Under the pieces are notes generated by a model. It saw only the letters and a list, made by a program, of their open reading frames with translations, had not been told where the DNA came from and searched no databases. From contig RSAS01000345.1 in the NCBI GenBank assembly GCA_003934145.1, forward strand, positions 1 to 41,608: a stretch of 41,608 bases of DNA, written 5' to 3'. Of the stretch, positions 1 through 7,795 are shown one piece after another. Origin of the DNA: Candidatus Viridilinea halotolerans (lineage in GTDB: Bacteria > Chloroflexota > Chloroflexia > Chloroflexales > Chloroflexaceae). The position numbers were made by a program, and so were the translations under genes. Every line of letters begins with the position of its first letter. Position 1 is the stretch's first letter.

Positions 1-60
1 TCCCAATCACCTATCCGTGACTTGCCGAGCGAATGTTCTGTCCGCCCTTAAACGTCTCCC

Positions 61-128
61 CGCCTCCCGCCTCCTCCGCCTCCTCCGCCTCCCGCCTCTT
101 CGCCTCCTCCGCCTCCTCCGCCTCCTCC
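61..128. repeat. Pyrimidine-only tandem repeat (CGCCTCCTC-type units)
   Basis: Short units of the form CGCCTCCTC and CGCCTCCCGC follow one another, leaving one strand almost purely pyrimidine apart from regularly spaced G. On the other strand this reads as a spurious arginine-rich frame. It looks like a slippage-prone microsatellite upstream of the chlorosome promoter; no function is visible. Confidence 0.8.
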
Positions 129-401
129 CTTGCCATCCAACCAAAAATATTGTACCATGTACCCATCCCCCCCTAATGCAAGAATAACGCACAGGCTTTG
201 TTACAAATCATACAAAATGTATTGCGCATTTCTTTGCCTAGCTTACCATAAAGTTTTAGTACTAAGAAGGCTTTTTTCTTGCGAAACGACAACACAAGTA
301 AGGGGCAACGGCGGAAATTGCGGGTCTAAGTAGTGGCGATTTCACTGATTGTAGTGGGATGGCAACCATACGTAACGCTTGGTTCATATGAGCCACTTTT
401 A
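129..401. other. AT-rich upstream region of the chlorosome operon, no gene seen
   Basis: About 270 bases that are clearly more AT-rich than the rest of the window. The only structure I see is a small palindrome at 210-222 (ATACA, three bases, TGTAT), which could be an operator half-site pair. The open frame at 130-333 has no ribosome binding site and an odd Cys/Tyr-rich composition, so I do not call it a gene. A regulatory role is inferred only from the position upstream of the promoter at 402-430. Confidence 0.4.
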
Positions 402-430
402 TTGACACCCCTCCCCATTCATGGTACTAT
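402..430 (+). promoter_or_regulatory. Strong sigma70-type promoter of the csmA operon
   Basis: A perfect TTGACA at 402-407 and TACTAT at 425-430 are separated by exactly 17 bases. The predicted start lies near 437, giving a leader of about 150 bases before the first gene at 588. No competing gene lies between. The leader contains a 16-base stretch (451-466) that recurs at 32358-32373 at the end of a dispersed repeat. Confidence 0.8.
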
Positions 431-587
431 TGCGTCACATCCATGGATAACCCGTTAGGGACTTAACTGTCACGCCCTTTGCTATTTAAGCAAAAAGCGC
501 CGGAGGCGAAATGCTCTGGCCTTTCTCAAAAACTCGCTTGCCCGCTTTGCGCACTCTGTTGAGCGCTCCGCTCCTGGAAAGGTACCG

Positions 588-1787
588 ATGCGAACCCTTA
601 TCTTTACGGGCAAAGGCGGCGTCGGCAAAACTAGTGTCGCCGCAGCTACTGCGTTGCGCGCTGCCGACATGGGCCTCCGTACATTGGTTATGAGTACGGA
701 TCCGGCCCACAGCCTTGCCGACTCGCTGGATCTTGAGGGGCCACTTGGCCCCGAACCGGTGCAGATTGCCCCTAACCTGCACGCCCTTGAGGTGAGCATC
801 CACCACGATATCGAGTCCAACTGGGGTATCGTCCGCGAACACTTCGCCCAGTTGATGGCCGAACAAGGTGTCGAGGGTATCCTCGCCGATGAGATGAGCA
901 TTCTTCCCGGTATGGAAGAGGCTTTTCCTCTCATTCGTATCAAGAAACACAAGGATGAGGGCGATTTCGACCTTCTTGTGATTGACTGTGCACCTACTGG
1001 TGAGACGCTCCGCCTCCTTTCGGCTCCCGAAACTTTCAAGTGGGCAATTAATATGCTCCGTGGGGCCGAGAAATTTGTAATTAAGCCGCTGCTTCGCCCG
1101 ATGGGTAAACTCAACCCCGCGCTCGGTAAAATGATTGCGCCTACCGAGGTCTATGAGGCGGTTGATGATATGTTTGCCCAGATGGTGGGTGTCACCGAGG
1201 CATTGACCAACCCCTTGGAAACGTCGGTGCGCTTGGTCATGAATCCCGAAAAGATGGTCATCAAAGAGAGCCAACGTGCGCTCACCTACCTCTCAATGTA
1301 TGGGATGACCGTTGACACCGTGGTGGTGAACAAGATTCTTCCTGTTGACCAAGACAGCGGCTATCTGAACCATTGGAAGGATGTCCAGCAGCGCTATCTG
1401 CAAGATGTTGAGCACTCCTTCGCCCCGCTGCCGATCTACCACGTCCCCTACTATGCCGAGGAGGTCGTGGGGCTTGATAAGCTGCGAGCCATGAGCCGCG
1501 ACATCTATGGCGATGCGGATCCGACGGCGATTGTCTACAAAGAGTCGCCCATGGACTTGGCGAAGCTTGATGATGGCACCTATCGCATCAAGATTAAGCT
1601 TCCCTTCGCTGATGTCAACCAACTCGACCTGTTCCAGAATGGCGATGAGTTGGTGATCCAGATCGGCGACTTCCGACGCATCATGACTCTGCCCGTCAGT
1701 CTGGCGGGTCAAGAGGCGGGGCAGGCGGAGATGGAGGGCGACTGGTTGATCGTGCCCTTTTATGCCGCCGACCGGGTGAGTTCGTAG
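588..1787 (+). CDS. ArsA/Get3-family ATPase with C-terminal HSP20-like domain (Get3d-like), copy 1
   Basis: 399 residues. It opens with a deviant Walker A, GKGGVGKT (residues 8-15), followed by the switch-like STDPAHSLADSL and, near residue 130, DCAPTGETLRLL, the hallmark order of ArsA/Get3 ATPases. The last 70 or so residues (KIKLPFADVNQLDLF onward) look like the alpha-crystallin/HSP20-like domain of the ArsA_HSP20 family, the architecture described for Get3d in cyanobacteria and plants. No arsenite pump gene is nearby, so arsenic transport is unlikely. It is the first gene after the promoter at 402-430 and lies 80 bases before csmA, so I infer a soluble targeting or chaperone ATPase for chlorosome proteins. 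ATG at 588 is preceded by GGAAAGGT. The family call is firm; the role is inference. Confidence 0.85.
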   Translation: MRTLIFTGKGGVGKTSVAAATALRAADMGLRTLVMSTDPAHSLADSLDLEGPLGPEPVQIAPNLHALEVSIHHDIESNWGIVREHFAQLMAEQGVEGILADEMSILPGMEEAFPLIRIKKHKDEGDFDLLVIDCAPTGETLRLLSAPETFKWAINMLRGAEKFVIKPLLRPMGKLNPALGKMIAPTEVYEAVDDMFAQMVGVTEALTNPLETSVRLVMNPEKMVIKESQRALTYLSMYGMTVDTVVVNKILPVDQDSGYLNHWKDVQQRYLQDVEHSFAPLPIYHVPYYAEEVVGLDKLRAMSRDIYGDADPTAIVYKESPMDLAKLDDGTYRIKIKLPFADVNQLDLFQNGDELVIQIGDFRRIMTLPVSLAGQEAGQAEMEGDWLIVPFYAADRVSS

Positions 1788-1826
1788 TCGTTGTGTTACA
1801 CTGGGGTCTATCGGGGCTTTGTCCCG

Positions 1827-1861
1827 TTAACCTAATATTGGGTTCTCTAGGTTAAGGAGGT
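1827..1861 (+). promoter_or_regulatory. Stem-loop abutting the csmA Shine-Dalgarno site
   Basis: TTAACCTA (1827-1834) pairs perfectly with TAGGTTAA (1848-1855) around a 13-base loop. The right arm runs directly into the very strong ribosome binding site AAGGAGGT (1854-1861), six bases before the csmA ATG. The last two stem bases are part of the Shine-Dalgarno sequence, so the hairpin could set translation rate or protect a processed csmA 5' end. Structure is seen; function is inferred. Confidence 0.6.
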
Positions 1862-1867
1862 GTACGG

Positions 1868-2110
1868 ATGGCCGTCACACGAGGTTGGTTCTCGGAGTCG
1901 GCTGGGCAGGTGGCGCAGATTGGCGACATCATGTTCCAGGGACACTGGCAGTGGGTGTCGAACGCCCTGCAGGCCACGTCGGCTGCGGTCGAGACCATTA
2001 ACCGCAACGCGTATCCGGGCATCGCCCGCAGCGGTAGCGGTGAGGGTAGCTTCAGCACCCCCGATGTGGGCTTCCGCCCGAAGCGCATTCGCTCGCGCTT
2101 CAACCGCTAG
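1868..2110 (+). CDS. csmA: Chlorosome baseplate protein CsmA (precursor)
   Basis: 80 residues. The sequence matches what I recall of Chloroflexus CsmA almost throughout: TRGWFSES at the N-terminus, the amphipathic helix with GDIMFQGHWQWVSNALQAT, and the basic end RPKRIRSRFNR. His26 in the H-W-x-W motif corresponds to the conserved histidine proposed to bind the baseplate bacteriochlorophyll a. In Chloroflexus the mature protein is about 51 residues and a C-terminal extension of about 27 residues is removed. The same layout is visible here, with a Ser/Gly-rich hinge near residues 52-60 as a plausible cleavage zone. It forms the paracrystalline baseplate facing the cytoplasmic membrane. Its start is fixed by an ideal Shine-Dalgarno site, and hairpins flank it on both sides. 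Confidence 0.97.
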   Translation: MAVTRGWFSESAGQVAQIGDIMFQGHWQWVSNALQATSAAVETINRNAYPGIARSGSGEGSFSTPDVGFRPKRIRSRFNR

Positions 2111-2122
2111 GTAGGAAGGTAA

Positions 2123-2178
2123 CAGGTTTCAGGTCGCAGGTTCAAGCACCTACGCTGGGATTTGCGACCTGAAACCTG
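2123..2178 (+). terminator. Hairpin after csmA, probable attenuator or mRNA-stabilising structure
   Basis: Two perfect 16-base arms (2123-2138 and 2163-2178) surround a 24-base loop. The right arm carries a second copy of the AAACCTG half, so two registers can pair. There is no T-run, so it is not a classic intrinsic terminator. In its position 12 bases after csmA it could let csmA be expressed above the downstream genes by partial termination or 3' end protection. Confidence 0.6.
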
Positions 2179-2205
2179 AAACCTGTCAGCCTAGAAAGTG
2201 TCCTG

Positions 2206-3411
2206 ATGATCAGTCTGCTCTACCACAGCCATACTGTTGTTCCAGCTCATCTCGCTGAACTAGAGGAATTGGGTCTGATTGAGCCTGATGAGCAGATTTT
2301 GGTCGCTCTTGATGGCGTCCTGCTGGATGCTCAAGGCCGTCGGTTGAGTGGCCCGACGCTCTATGATTATTGTTTGATTAGTAGTCTCCGCATCATTCTC
2401 TGGGCGCGTGACTACGGTCGCCACGTCTGCTACGCCTTTCCCCTTGCTGAGTTGACGACTATCGCGGGCGAAGGGATCGATCCCCTCCACGCTCAGCTTG
2501 ATCTCTCGTTTACCGCTCCCGATGAAGACGAGCAGTGCTTTACCCTTGCACTGTTGCCCCTCGCTAGTCTCCATCCCGCTGTCCAACTGCTGCAACTCGC
2601 CCGTGACACTGCGCGTGCCCTCGTTGGCCAAGAACTTGATGCCTACGAGGCCGGCGCTGAGATCTTGGCTGTGCTGAGTGAGCAGATCTATGGCGATGCT
2701 GATGGTTTGCGCCCCCACGAGACACCCTATCGCTGGCCGGGTGCGTCCTCATCCCAGACGATTGTAGCCCCCGCGCCCGAATTTAATGTTGACCCCAATA
2801 GCTTGCCTCCTGGTCAGGTGTATACCGCGAGTCGTATCGCTCGTTCTGCTTGGGATACCCTGCGACGCTCGATTCGTGAGGCCGATATCTCGATGCCTTT
2901 TGACGTCAATGGCAGTAGTCTGCGTGATTTGACCGAAGCAGTACGCGCTATTAACGATCTCGTTCATACCGTCGCTAGTAATCCTAGTGCCCAACAAATG
3001 GCTATGGCATTCATTAATCGCCAAGCTGGGCAGGCAGGTTTTGCTGGTGGCTTTGCTGCATCTGCTGATCCTGCCCCAGAAAGTGCATCCGCACCTGACG
3101 CTTTTGATGATGCTCCCGTTGACGCCCCTTTTGCGTCTGCACCGTCAAGTTACCACGAAATTCCCTTGCGACGCCGTGAGTCGAATCCTGAACCTGCGCA
3201 ACAAACCCCTAAAACTGAACCTTTACGCCCCGCTGTTGCCGATGCTCGCCGTACTGGCCGTGAATCACTTGACGCTGAGCCGGTTCCTGACCGTCGCGAA
3301 ATTCCGCTGCGCCGCCGCAGCGGGTCAGGTAGCTCCAATCCCTTCGCCCCCCACAGCCACATGCCCGCCTCCATGAGTGGATCGGGTGACGCCGGAGCCG
3401 ATGATCGCTGA
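2206..3411 (+). CDS. Chlorosome-locus protein with PH-like N-terminal domain and basic tail (paralogue of 3569-5272)
   Basis: 401 residues, function unknown. Residues about 20-80 (GLIEPDEQILVALDGVLL, then a segment ending RIILWARDYG) align with the N-terminus of the next gene (GLIEEGETLLALFDGVLL and RRVVTWARGF), so the two are paralogous there; the strand-rich pattern resembles bacterial PH-like domains, which is only a suggestion. The middle is helical. The C-terminal 130 residues are Pro/Ala/Asp-rich and disordered-looking, with two copies of a basic motif (EIPLRRRES and EIPLRRRSG). No signal peptide or membrane segment is seen. Its place between csmA and the ArsA-like genes suggests a chlorosome structural or assembly protein. 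ATG at 2206 has only a weak ribosome site (GAAAGTG). Confidence 0.75.
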   Translation: MISLLYHSHTVVPAHLAELEELGLIEPDEQILVALDGVLLDAQGRRLSGPTLYDYCLISSLRIILWARDYGRHVCYAFPLAELTTIAGEGIDPLHAQLDLSFTAPDEDEQCFTLALLPLASLHPAVQLLQLARDTARALVGQELDAYEAGAEILAVLSEQIYGDADGLRPHETPYRWPGASSSQTIVAPAPEFNVDPNSLPPGQVYTASRIARSAWDTLRRSIREADISMPFDVNGSSLRDLTEAVRAINDLVHTVASNPSAQQMAMAFINRQAGQAGFAGGFAASADPAPESASAPDAFDDAPVDAPFASAPSSYHEIPLRRRESNPEPAQQTPKTEPLRPAVADARRTGRESLDAEPVPDRREIPLRRRSGSGSSNPFAPHSHMPASMSGSGDAGADDR

Positions 3412-3438
3412 AGGCCGACCGCCATCTTCGGTGGGGGG

Positions 3439-3457
3439 TTGGGGGCTTGGCCCCCAA
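3439..3457. repeat. TTGGGGGC/GCCCCCAA palindrome of the dispersed intergenic family
   Basis: A perfect 8-base-pair stem with a TTG loop just after the stop of the preceding gene, followed by AAAAG. The same core (GGGGGCTTGGCCCCC) recurs at 16061-16085, inside the element at 10749-10869 and, inverted, near 32320. The rest of the 3412-3568 spacer is GC-rich and holds no other clear signal. Confidence 0.6.
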
Positions 3458-3568
3458 AAGCAATCAAAATTGTGTTTCGCGGGGGGGGCAGCACCCCTCC
3501 GTGCCTCCCCACCAAAGGGGGCCACGTCTGTAGTACTATGCGCTATCGCCACTAGATAGGGAATGACT

Positions 3569-5272
3569 ATGAGTACTCGCCCGTATCTCGGAATCAACGT
3601 CAATGCGGCCAGCGTCGAGGAGATGCTCCACCGCGGCCTGATCGAGGAGGGCGAGACGTTGCTCGCACTTTTCGATGGCGTGCTCCTTGATGATCGCCGC
3701 CGTCGCGTTGGGGGCTTCTCGCTCTCTGATTTTGTTGCCCTTACCGATCGCCGCGTCGTTACATGGGCGCGTGGCTTCTTTAATGATGCCGTTGATGGCT
3801 TTGAGTGGAAAGATGTGGACGTTGTTCAGGCTGAGACCTGGGACCCCTGGCATGGGCGGGTGATCCTCGCCTTTCGCCTTCCCGCCGTCGCTCCCCGTAA
3901 GCGCCGCATTGCGGTCAATGGCTCCCACGAAGAACCTGGTAGCAGTGAGCGCCTCGTTACCAATACCTTCGACTTCATGCCCGCCGATGATGTCAATACC
4001 TTCTCCCATATGGTGGAACTGATCGGCGATAAGATTTTGGCTGGCGTTACGAGCGAGGATCTGATCGCGGCGTTTGTTGAGGAATTCCCGGTTGCTGATC
4101 GTACCCCCCTCCAGCCCTTCTTTACCCAGCCCGAAGTTCCTGCTCCGCCGCCGGAACCGGAGCCGGTGGTCGAAGAGAAGCCTCGCCGCAAGCGCTGGTG
4201 GCCCTTTGGTGGCAATGACGATGAACCACAGGAGCAGGAGCAGGTGGTTACCCCAGCCAACCTCATTGCGGCCTATGAAAACCAGCGCACGGGGGTGCCT
4301 GCTGGCAGCGGCACCTCGCCCCTGATGACGCCGACTCCCGCGAGTTCGCTCGCCCACATGTCCGAACAGCCGAGCATGTATCAGGTCAGTCGCTCGCTGC
4401 GCCTTGCCCTTGAGGTGCCGCGCAAAATGGCACGTGGCGCTCGACGCGCCGTTAGCGCAGTGAGTGGGGCCACCGAGATGGTGGGGAATATGCAGGATCC
4501 GCGCGTGCGCCGCACTGCCATGCGTGGCATCTACCAGGCCGCTGCCCAGCACGAAGCCCAGGGAGGGCCCTTCGCGCCTGTGGTGCCGATGGTGCGGGCA
4601 GCAGTACGCCTCGCTGAGCACGACGAGGATACCTCCAATCAAAAGCAGTCTAAGCGCGTACAGGTGCGCTCCTCCGTGCGCCGTGCGCCCCCCTCGTCCA
4701 TCGTAGAACCCCAAGCCGAGCCACCAGCCGAGCAGCAGGAGATCCAGATCCGTCGCTCCGTTGCGGTGCGTCGCGCCCCCCCTTCAACTGTGGTAGCGCC
4801 AGCGGTTGATGAAATGGGTGGGCAGCCAGAAGCGCAGTCCCGTCGCTCCATTACGATGCGCCGTGCAGCCCCTTCCACCGTTGTCCCCCCGACCGCCGAA
4901 GAATTGCTTGAGCAAACTGAGCCACAGGTGCGCCGCTCCATCACCGTGCGCCGTGTCGCCGATGCCGCCCCCCCCGCTGAAGTTGCCCCCCAGACGAGCC
5001 GCACGATTGCGATTCGTCGCCGCGAAAGCCCGGCTGCGCCAGTTGCCGCCGCTGAGCCGCCGGAGAACGCTACACCTGAGTCTGCCACCGAGTCGTTTTC
5101 TGCCAGCAGTGAGCATGTTGCCGCTGCTACAGCGCCCGAAGCTGCGCGTGGTGCGCCAGTGCGTCGCATCACCGTTGGCCGCCCTGATCGTGCCGCTAGT
5201 GAGGTTGAACCCGCTGGCGCTCCTAAAGTCGTTAGCTACAATGGCAATGGTATGCACCACTCCGATGATTAA
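3569..5272 (+). CDS. Chlorosome-locus protein with PH-like N-terminal domain and repeated RRS-x-x-x-RR motif tail
   Basis: 567 residues, function unknown. The N-terminus (about 15-90) is paralogous to the preceding gene. A highly charged centre (KPRRKRWWPFGG near residue 205) could contact membrane or acidic lipid. The C-terminal 200 residues carry about six basic repeats at a spacing near 30 residues, of the type (V/I)RRSIT(V/M)RRAAPST, separated by acidic, Pro/Ala-rich linkers; the penultimate one, IAIRRRES, matches the motif in the neighbour. Such a tail could bind a regular surface such as the baseplate lattice or pigment headgroups, but that is inference. I chose ATG 3569 over ATG 3563 because the AGGG at 3558-3561 is better spaced. 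No signal peptide or hydrophobic segment is seen. Confidence 0.8.
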   Translation: MSTRPYLGINVNAASVEEMLHRGLIEEGETLLALFDGVLLDDRRRRVGGFSLSDFVALTDRRVVTWARGFFNDAVDGFEWKDVDVVQAETWDPWHGRVILAFRLPAVAPRKRRIAVNGSHEEPGSSERLVTNTFDFMPADDVNTFSHMVELIGDKILAGVTSEDLIAAFVEEFPVADRTPLQPFFTQPEVPAPPPEPEPVVEEKPRRKRWWPFGGNDDEPQEQEQVVTPANLIAAYENQRTGVPAGSGTSPLMTPTPASSLAHMSEQPSMYQVSRSLRLALEVPRKMARGARRAVSAVSGATEMVGNMQDPRVRRTAMRGIYQAAAQHEAQGGPFAPVVPMVRAAVRLAEHDEDTSNQKQSKRVQVRSSVRRAPPSSIVEPQAEPPAEQQEIQIRRSVAVRRAPPSTVVAPAVDEMGGQPEAQSRRSITMRRAAPSTVVPPTAEELLEQTEPQVRRSITVRRVADAAPPAEVAPQTSRTIAIRRRESPAAPVAAAEPPENATPESATESFSASSEHVAAATAPEAARGAPVRRITVGRPDRAASEVEPAGAPKVVSYNGNGMHHSDD

Positions 5273-5312
5273 GCAGCGGGTGGGGCATGCTTTGCCCTAA
5301 AGTACTCTACCT

Positions 5313-6557
5313 ATGACGCGTGTCATTATCTACTCGGGCAAGGGCGGTACCGGCAAGACGACGATTTCGGCGGCTACGGCTGCGCTCTTGGCCCAAAATG
5401 GGCGCCGTACCCTTGTGCTTTCGAGCGATCCGGCCCACTCGCTCGCCGATGCCCTCGGCGTTGCGGTGAGCCGCGATCGCCCGACGACCATTGCGCCTGG
5501 GCTCTACGCCCTCGAAGTTGATACCATTTATGAGTGGCGTCATAACCTCGGAGGCTTCCAGCAGTTTGTGGCTTCGACCTATTCGAGTCGTGGGATTGAT
5601 CGCTCGACTGCTGCCGAGTTGGCGAATCAGCCCGGGCTTGATGAAATCCTCGCCCTTCAGCGCGTCATGAGCGAAGCGCAGAGTGGCCGTTGGGATGCGA
5701 TTGTGCTCGATACCGCGCCCACCGGCAATACCCTGCGCCTTTTGGCCTATCCGGAGATGATCATCGGCGGCGATGCAGGTAAGAAATTCTTCCGTGTCTA
5801 TCGCGGCCTTGCTAACTTCGCCCGCCCCTTCAAGCGCGATCTGCCCGATGACCGCTTCTTCGATGAGGTCGGCGGTCTGCTTGAACGCATGGAGCAACTC
5901 GCCAATTTTCTGCTTAGCCCCGACATCTCGCTGCGCTTGGTGCTTAACCCCGAAAAGTTGCCCCTGCTCGAGACCCGTCGCGCCTATACCTTCCTCAATC
6001 TCTATGGCATGATGGTGGATGCCGTCGTTGTCAATAAGATCTTGCCGCTGCGTGAAGATCTTGGCCCCTACTTTGACTACTGGGTCAAGTTGCAACAGGG
6101 CTACCTGCAGGAGATTGATCATAGTTTCACGCCCACGCCCATCTTTCGCACTACCCTACAAGAGGGTGAACCGATTGGCTTGGCAGCGCTTGAAACGGTT
6201 GGCCATGCTACCTTTGGCCAAGCCGACCCTGGGGCGATTCTTTTTGATGAGCGCCCCATCTGGCTCGAACAGTGGAACGAAGAGGGCGAAGCGGGTCAGT
6301 TTGATCTCTGTCTCAAATTACCCTTTGTTGACGAAGGTCAGACGGTGGAATTGGCACGCAGTGGCCCCGATTTGACACTTAACGTTGATCGCATCCAACG
6401 CACTATTGCCCTCCCTCGCATCCTCTACAACTGTACGATGGGCGACCATCGCTATGAAGATGGGGTCCTCCGCTTGGAATTCCGCGAAGGTCTTGCCTTG
6501 AATGAAGATGATGCGTCGGTTGATGCGCCCGATGAGTTGCGCGTTGAGGCCGCTTAA
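5313..6557 (+). CDS. ArsA/Get3-family ATPase with C-terminal HSP20-like domain (Get3d-like), copy 2
   Basis: 414 residues. Walker A GKGGTGKT at residues 9-16, then SSDPAHSLADALG and LDTAPTGNTLRLL, so all ATPase signatures are present. The C-terminal part (LCLKLPFVDEGQTVEL onward) is HSP20-like as in copy 1, followed by an acidic tail. It is clearly homologous to copy 1 along its whole length but diverged, so the duplication is old. It sits 40 bases after the repeat-tail protein and about 100 bases before a third, degenerate copy. Get3 proteins work as dimers, so copies 1 and 2 could form homo- or heterodimers. A role in delivering chlorosome proteins is inferred from the locus. The ribosome site before ATG 5313 is weak. 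Confidence 0.85.
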   Translation: MTRVIIYSGKGGTGKTTISAATAALLAQNGRRTLVLSSDPAHSLADALGVAVSRDRPTTIAPGLYALEVDTIYEWRHNLGGFQQFVASTYSSRGIDRSTAAELANQPGLDEILALQRVMSEAQSGRWDAIVLDTAPTGNTLRLLAYPEMIIGGDAGKKFFRVYRGLANFARPFKRDLPDDRFFDEVGGLLERMEQLANFLLSPDISLRLVLNPEKLPLLETRRAYTFLNLYGMMVDAVVVNKILPLREDLGPYFDYWVKLQQGYLQEIDHSFTPTPIFRTTLQEGEPIGLAALETVGHATFGQADPGAILFDERPIWLEQWNEEGEAGQFDLCLKLPFVDEGQTVELARSGPDLTLNVDRIQRTIALPRILYNCTMGDHRYEDGVLRLEFREGLALNEDDASVDAPDELRVEAA

Positions 6558-6656
6558 TGCCAGTGACAAGTGCTGAGTGATGAGCGGGAGGGATGGCGTT
6601 GTTGTGCGCTTTAGCATCAGTGCTGGCGCGGCCCGCTCAACAGGAACTGACATCCT

Positions 6657-7766
6657 ATGAATTTGTTGATCTTTTCGGGTTTTAATCAGATTCTCCAGAG
6701 TGCTGCAGCGCTCGCTTCGGCATGTCACGCGGCCCGTCGGGGTCAGCGTGTCTTGCTGGTTTCGGTTGGCCCCGCACACCTCACGGGTGCCCTGCTCGGT
6801 CAGAATTTGGGGCCACGCCCGCTAGAATTAGAATCCCACCTCGCAGCGGTTGAGGTCGATCCGCTGGATGAGATTGGTTCGCGTTGGGACGAAGTGCGCC
6901 CTTCGTTGCGCAGCGGCATCACCGCCCGCTTGCGTGATCTTGCGCCCGAAGAGTTACCCTCCTTCCCCGGGATGGATGCCATCGCTGGCCTCTTGGTGGC
7001 CGAAAAGGCACGCCATAGCGGACACTTCGATCTGGTCATCCTCGACGGCCCCTTGGCCGAAGGACTGGTTCGCGCCGTCTCGCTACCCGATGTGCTGCGC
7101 TGGTTTACCCGCCTGATTGTGGGCATCGACCGCGGCCCTGGCCGTTCGCGCTCCTCACAAGATGCCGCGATGATTCCGGCGGCCCTGTTGCCCCCCAGTG
7201 CCTTCGCACCACTGCAGGATCTGCGGGTGGAGTTGGAGGCGCAACGGGCGCGGATCGATGCCGCTACGGGTTCTCGCGTGCGCCTCGTCGTGACTCCCGA
7301 AGAGTTGAGTATGCCCGGTGTCCCCATCAGCCTCACTTCGCTGGGACTCTACGGCATGGCGGTGGATGAAGTCATTGTGGCGGGTGATTTGGGTAAGGTG
7401 AGCGAGGCTTCCCGCGAAACCTTCTCGCCCGAAGCAAGCAGTGTACGCCCCCGCTTGCGCGTTGGCCCGGTGGCGACGGAGATCGCCAACCGCGATGCGT
7501 GGGCGCTGCGTGGCGCTGAACTCTACCATGATGGCGAAGTCTTCGATCCCAACCTCACCAAGCACCCGCCGACGGGTGAGCGTGAAATGAAGCTTTACAT
7601 ACCCTTCCTTGATCCCAAGACGCTCGATATTGCCTTGTCCAGTGAGGAGGTTGTGGTGCAACTCGGCCCGCTGCGCCGCCATGTTCTGCTGCCCGGCATT
7701 GTCACGGGTGGACGGTTGCGCGCGAAGGTGGAGCCCGCTGAAGTGCTTCGTCTTTGGGTTGAATAG
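6657..7766 (+). CDS. Degenerate ArsA/Get3-family protein without P-loop (pseudo-ATPase), copy 3
   Basis: 369 residues. The fold can be followed along its length: MNLLIFSG replaces the Walker A start but continues FNQILQSAA where GKGGVGKT is expected, so the nucleotide-binding lysines are gone. SVGPAHLTGALLG replaces S(T/S)DPAHSLAD, losing the aspartate, and LDGPLAEGLVRAVSLPD replaces DTAPTG(N/E)TLRLL. The C-terminal HSP20-like domain (MKLYIPFLDPKTLDIAL onward) is kept. The frame is intact and its codon use matches its neighbours, so it is not a pseudogene. The most likely role is a non-catalytic partner or client-binding subunit for the two active copies. AGGAAC at about 6641-6646 precedes ATG 6657. 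Confidence 0.8.
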   Translation: MNLLIFSGFNQILQSAAALASACHAARRGQRVLLVSVGPAHLTGALLGQNLGPRPLELESHLAAVEVDPLDEIGSRWDEVRPSLRSGITARLRDLAPEELPSFPGMDAIAGLLVAEKARHSGHFDLVILDGPLAEGLVRAVSLPDVLRWFTRLIVGIDRGPGRSRSSQDAAMIPAALLPPSAFAPLQDLRVELEAQRARIDAATGSRVRLVVTPEELSMPGVPISLTSLGLYGMAVDEVIVAGDLGKVSEASRETFSPEASSVRPRLRVGPVATEIANRDAWALRGAELYHDGEVFDPNLTKHPPTGEREMKLYIPFLDPKTLDIALSSEEVVVQLGPLRRHVLLPGIVTGGRLRAKVEPAEVLRLWVE

Positions 7767-7795
7767 CATTCCTAACAGATGAGGGAGGTGCCGGG

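Noticed and set aside
7-192. Arginine-rich open frame on the - strand
   Set aside because: It is the translation of the CCTCC-type microsatellite at 61-128, with no ribosome site.
130-333. 67-residue open frame upstream of the csm promoter
   Set aside because: AT-rich, Cys/Tyr-rich composition, no ribosome site, and it lies in the expected regulatory region.
486-1274. Long - strand frame opposite the first ArsA-like gene
   Set aside because: It mirrors the codon pattern of the ArsA-like gene, which has clear motifs and a ribosome site; similar shadows oppose most other genes here.
588-1787. Arsenite efflux ATPase (arsA) role
   Set aside because: No arsB, arsC, arsD or arsR is nearby, there are no clear metalloid-binding cysteines, and the C-terminal HSP20-like domain and csm context point elsewhere.
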